Assembly (NCBI GenBank): GCA_036558745.1
Contig: DATBEZ010000116.1
Span: forward strand, 1 to 64,000
Source of the DNA: JAMXLJ01 sp036558745
Lineage (GTDB): Bacteria; Actinomycetota; Acidimicrobiia; IMCC26256; JAMXLJ01
Length of the DNA: 64,000 nt
Direction: 5' to 3'
The notes under the pieces are model-generated. The model was given only the letters and a program-made list of their open reading frames with translations, was not told where the DNA came from and made no database searches. The position numbers were made by a program, and so were the translations under genes. Shown here in pieces: positions 59,859-64,000 of the stretch (positions are counted from its first letter, which is position 1; every line of letters begins with the position of its first letter).

Positions 59859-62060
59859 GTGAGCGAGAAGCGTGACGACGTAACTGCTCTCGCCGCCGCG
59901 GTCCTCGATGAAGAAGCGGCGCGCCAGGAGGCGCACGCGCTCGCGCGCGAGCAGGTGGTCTTCCCCGACGAGCTGCTGCCGGGCGTCGGCTCCGAACCGG
60001 TGACGTTCCACCAGGCGCTCGCCGCGGGCGGCGTGACGATGTTCGTCGTGCTGGGCCTCATGATCTCGCTCGACCAGCTCACGCTCAACGCGGTGCAGGC
60101 CGTCACGCCCGACCTCCGGCACACGTTCCACATCAGCAGCGGCACCGCCGTCTTCATCGGCACCGCGTCAGGGCTCTTCTACGCGCTCGGCGCGATCCCG
60201 ATGGGCTGGCTCGCCGACCGGTTCAAGCGCGTGCCGATCGTCGGCGTGGCCAGCCTGGTCGCCGCGCTGTTCACCTTCCTCACCGGCATCGCGGTCAACG
60301 CGTTCATGTTCTTCTGGACCGTGTGCGCGACCGGTGTTGCAAAGGCGAGCGGCATCGCGGTGCACCCCCCGCTCATCGCCGACAATTACCCGATCGGGAT
60401 CCGGGCCCGGATGTCGGCGGCTCTGAACCTCGGCCAGCAGGTTCTCGGCAACCTCAGCCCGGTGCTCGTCGGTGCGATCGCGGTCTGGGTCGGCGGGAGC
60501 GAGGGCTGGCGCTGGGCCTTCATCGCCTTCGCGATCCCGGGCGTCGTCCTCGGGTTGGTCGCGTTCCTCATGCGCGAACCCCCGCGTGGCCAGTACGAGA
60601 AGGAGGACGTCCTCGGTGAGGTCATCGAGGACGACAACCCCGCGCACCCGTCGATGGAGGCGGCGTTCGCGCGGCTCAAGAAGATCGCGACCATCCGGAC
60701 GTCGATCGCCGCGTTCGCGGCACTCGGCTTCGGCGTCTTCGCGCTCGGCAGTCTGCAGGTGCTCTACCTCAACGACACCCTGCACGTGACGAACATCCTG
60801 CACCGCGGGGTCATCCTGAGCATTGCCGGCTACACCGCGGTGCCGTTCCTCTATCCGGTCGGCGCGTACTTCGACCGCTTGTACCGCCGCGACCCGGCCC
60901 GCGCGCTCGTGCTCGTCGGGCTCCTCATCCTGCCGTCGGCGTTGTTCACGCCGTTGCAGGTCTCGACCCACAGCGTCACCTGGTTCGTGATCTGGGGCAT
61001 CCCGCAGGCGGTGCTGACCGCGTGCGCGTTCGCGATGGTCACGCCCGTCCTGCAAGCCGTGTGCCCCTACCGGTTGCGGGGGCTCGGCGTCGCGATGGGC
61101 GTCATGTACGTCGTGCTGATCGGTGGCTTCGCGGGCGGCATCCTCGCCGACTTCTTCACCAACGCGATCGGCGTGCGCGGCGCCGTGCTCGTGCTCGGCA
61201 TACCGACGAGCATCATCGGCAGCCTGTTGCTGATGAACGGCGCGCGCTTCATCCGCAACGACCTCTCGCTCGTCGTCGAAGAGCTCCTCGAGGAGCAGGA
61301 CGAGTACCGGAAGCGACACGAGCTCGGTGAGCGCACTCCGGTCGTGCAGGTCGCCAACGTCGACTTCTCCTACGGCTCGGTGCAGGTCCTCTTCGGCGTG
61401 AACCTCGAGGTCCACCGCGGCGAGTGCGTCGCGCTGCTCGGTACGAACGGCGCGGGGAAGTCGACGATCCTGCGCGTGATCAGCGGGCTCGGGGTGCCCG
61501 AGCGCGGCGTCGTGCGCCTCGACGGCCGCAACATCACCTACGTGTCACCGGAGCAACGGGTGCGGCACGGGATCGTGTCGCTCCCCGGCGGCCACGGTGT
61601 GTTCCCCGCCCTCACCGTCGAGCAGAACCTCGCGATCAGCTCGTGGATCGCGAAGGGCGGCGACGACGAGGTCCAGGCGCGCATCCGGCACGTGCTCGAG
61701 CTGTTCCCCGAGCTGGCCGAGCGTCGGGCCCAGCCCGCGGGCAGTCTCTCCGGAGGCTTGCAGCAGATGCTCGCGCTCTCGCGCGTCCTCATCCACGAGC
61801 CCGAGATCCTCCTCATCGACGAGCTCTCCCTCGGACTCGCGCCCGTCGTCGTGCAACGGATGCTGGAGGTCGTCGAGCAATTGAAGGCGCGCGGCCAGAC
61901 GATGGTGATCGTCGAGCAGTCGCTCAACGTCGCGCTGGCGATGGCCGACCGCGCGATCTTCCTCGAGAAGGGGGAGGTGCGCTTCTCCGGTCCGGCCCGA
62001 GATCTCCTCGACCGCGACGACCTCGTCCGCGCGGTCTTCTTCGGGACCGAGGGCGGATGA
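59859..62060 (+). CDS. MFS permease fused to a LivF-type ABC ATPase
   Basis: 733 residues. Residues about 50-470 form a 12-helix major facilitator: LTLNAVQAVTPDLRHTF, MGWLADRFKRVP (MFS motif A, G-x-L-a-D-r-x-g-r/k), then helices to FFTNAIGVRGAVL. Residues about 495-733 form a LivF-type ATPase: Walker A LGTNGAGKST (about 527), LSGGLQQ signature, LLIDELSLGL Walker B and the QSLNVALAMADRA switch His/Gln region. Both domains keep their motifs, so the protein could be both a secondary and a primary transporter or a regulated hybrid. GTG start 9 bases after the binding-protein stop; ATGA overlap with the next gene. Confidence 0.9.
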   Translation: MSEKRDDVTALAAAVLDEEAARQEAHALAREQVVFPDELLPGVGSEPVTFHQALAAGGVTMFVVLGLMISLDQLTLNAVQAVTPDLRHTFHISSGTAVFIGTASGLFYALGAIPMGWLADRFKRVPIVGVASLVAALFTFLTGIAVNAFMFFWTVCATGVAKASGIAVHPPLIADNYPIGIRARMSAALNLGQQVLGNLSPVLVGAIAVWVGGSEGWRWAFIAFAIPGVVLGLVAFLMREPPRGQYEKEDVLGEVIEDDNPAHPSMEAAFARLKKIATIRTSIAAFAALGFGVFALGSLQVLYLNDTLHVTNILHRGVILSIAGYTAVPFLYPVGAYFDRLYRRDPARALVLVGLLILPSALFTPLQVSTHSVTWFVIWGIPQAVLTACAFAMVTPVLQAVCPYRLRGLGVAMGVMYVVLIGGFAGGILADFFTNAIGVRGAVLVLGIPTSIIGSLLLMNGARFIRNDLSLVVEELLEEQDEYRKRHELGERTPVVQVANVDFSYGSVQVLFGVNLEVHRGECVALLGTNGAGKSTILRVISGLGVPERGVVRLDGRNITYVSPEQRVRHGIVSLPGGHGVFPALTVEQNLAISSWIAKGGDDEVQARIRHVLELFPELAERRAQPAGSLSGGLQQMLALSRVLIHEPEILLIDELSLGLAPVVVQRMLEVVEQLKARGQTMVIVEQSLNVALAMADRAIFLEKGEVRFSGPARDLLDRDDLVRAVFFGTEGG

Positions 62061-64000
62061 GACTCGCCTCGATCCTCCAGCCCCACATCTGGACGGCCAA
62101 CCTCCTCTTCATCGGCTTCGTCCGCGGTTTGATCGTGTCGCTCATCGCGATGGGCATCGTCCTCGTCTACCGCTCGAGCCGTGTCATCAACTTCGCAGTC
62201 GGCGACCTCGGCGTCCCGTCGGCCGCGCTCCTCGCGACCATGGTCGGCACCTCGCACTGGCCCTACTGGCCCGCGCTCCTCGTGGCGGTCGGTGCCGGGA
62301 CGCTCGCCGGGACCGTCGTCGAGCTCGTCGTGATCCGTCGGCTGTTCCGCGCACCACGCGTGATCGTGCTCGTCGCGACGATCGGTGTCGCCGAGCTCGC
62401 GCGCGCGGTCACGTTGACTCTGCCCGCGTACCGCAACGGCGACCTGGTCACCGAGTATCCCAGCCCGATGACGAGTCAGTGGCACCTGGGCAGCATCACG
62501 GTCACCGGCCCGCAGCTGCTCGTCCTCGTCACGGTCCCCCTGATCACCCTGGGGCTCTGGTGGCTCCTCGGTCGGACGCGTTTCGGCGTCGCGGTACGCG
62601 CGTCGTCCACGAACGCCGACCTCGCGCGCCTCACGGGCGTGAGCCCGAAGCTCGTCTCGACCGCGATCTGGACGATCGCCGGCTTCCTCTCGGCGGTCGC
62701 GGTGATCCTCTACGCCACGGAGCAGGGCTCGTCGACGCTCGTCTCGATCGGACCCGACACGTTGTTGCTCGGCCTGACTGCGGGACTGATCGGCGGGATG
62801 CGCTCATTCCCCCGCGCCGCCGCCGGTGCGGTCGCCGTGGGGATCTTCTACCAGGTGATCGTCTACAACTTCCCCGCGACGGTCGGGCTCGTACAGTTCA
62901 TCCTCTTCATCGTCGTGCTCGTGCTCGTCGCGCGCATCAGCCGCGCCGACGACACGGGGAGCGAGAGCTTCTCCTTCGCGCCACGCGTCGAACCGGTCCC
63001 TCAACGGCTCGAAGGAATCTGGTGGGTACGGCGCATGCCGCAGGTCATCGCGGCAGTCGCTCTGGTGGCGGCCGTGGTGTTGCCACTCATCGTGCGCCAG
63101 TCGTTCCACCAGCAGACGTACACGATGATCGTCGGATTTGCGATCTGCGCGGTGTCGATCACGATCCTGACCGGCTGGGGCGGGCAGCTGTCGCTCGGGC
63201 AGATGGCGTTCGCGGGCATCGGCGCGTTGAGCGCCGCCGCGCTCGTGCGCGGGGTCTCGGTCGACATCGGATGGCGCTCCACCCGGATCCTGAAGGGAAC
63301 CCTGCCGCGCGTCCCCTTCGTACCCGCGCTCCTTCTCGGTGCGGTCGTCGCGTGTCTCGTCGCCGTCGCGGTCGGCGCCGGCGCGCTGCGGGTGAAAGGG
63401 CTGTTGCTCGCGATCTCGACAATGGCGTTCGCGATCGCGGCGCAGTCGTACATCTTCGCCCGGCCGATCTTCTCGGTGACCGCGGGATCTCTGACCGTGC
63501 AGCTTCCCCGCGGGAACCTCGGCCCGATCGACCTCGCCCACCTCAACCGCGCGTATTACTACTTCGCGCTCGCGGCGCTCGTCATCGTGCTCGTGCTCGT
63601 CGGTCACCTGCGCCGCACCGGCATCGGACGCGCCATCATCGGCGTTCGCGAGAACGAGCCCGCCGCGTCGGCGTGCGCCGTCTCCCCGACGCGCACCAAG
63701 CTCACCGCGTTCGCGCTCGCGGGTTTCGTGTCGGGGCTCGGTGGCGCGATCCTTGGCGGGCTCGTCGTGACGATCGGCTACACCGAGCACTTCTTCCGGG
63801 TCGAGGACTCGCTGACCCTGGTGTCGCTCGTCGTGATCGGCGGTCTGGGAAGCCTCGCGGGCGCGGTCACGGGATCGCTGTGGGTCATCGGGCTTCCGAC
63901 CTTCTGGCCCCACAACCAGACCGTCCCGCTGTTCACCTCGAGCATCGGGTTGCTCATCATCCTCCTCTACCTCCCGGGCGGGTTCACGCAGATCGGCTAC
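62057..64000 (+). CDS. Fused LivH-LivM permease of the ABC importer (runs off the right edge)
   Basis: 648 visible residues, open at the right end. The first part (about 1-295) is LivH-like: RSSRVINFAVGDLGVPSAAL and GVSPKLVSTAIWTIAGF are its motif-type loops. A 30-residue linker follows (about 295-325), then a LivM-like part: GWGGQLSLGQMAFAGIGALS and ENEPAASACAVSPTRTKLTA. The two are normally separate proteins; here one reading frame spans both with no stop. The ATG overlaps the MFS-LivF stop (ATGA). A LivG ATPase may follow beyond the edge. Confidence 0.88.
   Translation, partial: MRLASILQPHIWTANLLFIGFVRGLIVSLIAMGIVLVYRSSRVINFAVGDLGVPSAALLATMVGTSHWPYWPALLVAVGAGTLAGTVVELVVIRRLFRAPRVIVLVATIGVAELARAVTLTLPAYRNGDLVTEYPSPMTSQWHLGSITVTGPQLLVLVTVPLITLGLWWLLGRTRFGVAVRASSTNADLARLTGVSPKLVSTAIWTIAGFLSAVAVILYATEQGSSTLVSIGPDTLLLGLTAGLIGGMRSFPRAAAGAVAVGIFYQVIVYNFPATVGLVQFILFIVVLVLVARISRADDTGSESFSFAPRVEPVPQRLEGIWWVRRMPQVIAAVALVAAVVLPLIVRQSFHQQTYTMIVGFAICAVSITILTGWGGQLSLGQMAFAGIGALSAAALVRGVSVDIGWRSTRILKGTLPRVPFVPALLLGAVVACLVAVAVGAGALRVKGLLLAISTMAFAIAAQSYIFARPIFSVTAGSLTVQLPRGNLGPIDLAHLNRAYYYFALAALVIVLVLVGHLRRTGIGRAIIGVRENEPAASACAVSPTRTKLTAFALAGFVSGLGGAILGGLVVTIGYTEHFFRVEDSLTLVSLVVIGGLGSLAGAVTGSLWVIGLPTFWPHNQTVPLFTSSIGLLIILLYLPGGFTQIGY

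Overview
The window is a high-GC stretch with frequent GTG starts and many 4-bp start/stop overlaps. It most resembles an uncultured actinobacterium, probably of class Acidimicrobiia. The signs are three metal-dependent-hydrolase (amidohydrolase_2) genes, a thiolase-like/DUF35 pair with a CaiB-type CoA-transferase, two MDMPI-type (mycothiol-linked family) proteins, an Rpf-like protein and Ser/Thr kinases with FHA partners. No rRNA, tRNA, CRISPR array, phage or insertion sequence was found. The taxonomic call is an inference from gene content and composition.

Layout. 0-5.5 kb: a basic small protein (cut by the window edge), a cold-shock protein, two amidohydrolases, a Gmad2-like lipoprotein, a DapA-fold protein lacking the Schiff-base lysine, and an aquaporin. 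6-14 kb: a signalling island of three membrane Ser/Thr kinases that share an extracytoplasmic module, plus a translationally coupled FHA-FHA-LuxR regulator. 14.4-15.5 kb: a thioredoxin-fold gene interrupted by one in-frame TGA at its active-site cysteine, followed by a SECIS-like hairpin, so very probably a selenoprotein. 15.8-29.7 kb: cell-wall proteins (Rpf-like, NlpC/P60), a SNF2 helicase with a SWIM protein, an aldo/keto reductase, a decayed lipoprotein gene, a MerR regulator, an MMPL transporter and small proteins.

29.8-35.6 kb: a tightly coupled operon of membrane protein, gluconate-dehydrogenase-like small subunit, GMC flavoprotein, enolase-superfamily dehydratase and TPP enzyme, which looks like a sugar or sugar-acid oxidation route. 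35.8-43.6 kb: an RsbA-like anti-sigma sensor, small proteins, and a catabolic cluster (thiolase-like, DUF35, double CoA-transferase, TetR, amidohydrolase) with paired palindromic operators. 43.6-50.5 kb: PRC-barrel proteins, topoisomerase IB, DUF1360, a TPR-LuxR regulator, an FAD oxidoreductase with a hairpin-masked ribosome site, and a YkgJ-type protein. 50.5-58 kb: FMN reductase; an OsmC / flavin monooxygenase / SnoaL-like / AzlC / AzlD / PIG-L operon carrying 11-bp-period heptamer repeats; coiled-coil proteins; two divergent MDMPI proteins.

58.4-64 kb: a branched-chain-amino-acid-type ABC importer with unusual architecture: a solute-binding lipoprotein, an MFS permease fused to a LivF ATPase, and a LivH-LivM fusion that runs off the window. 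The three most distinctive items are the selenoprotein, the MFS-LivF/LivHM transporter and the kinase island with its shared sensor module.
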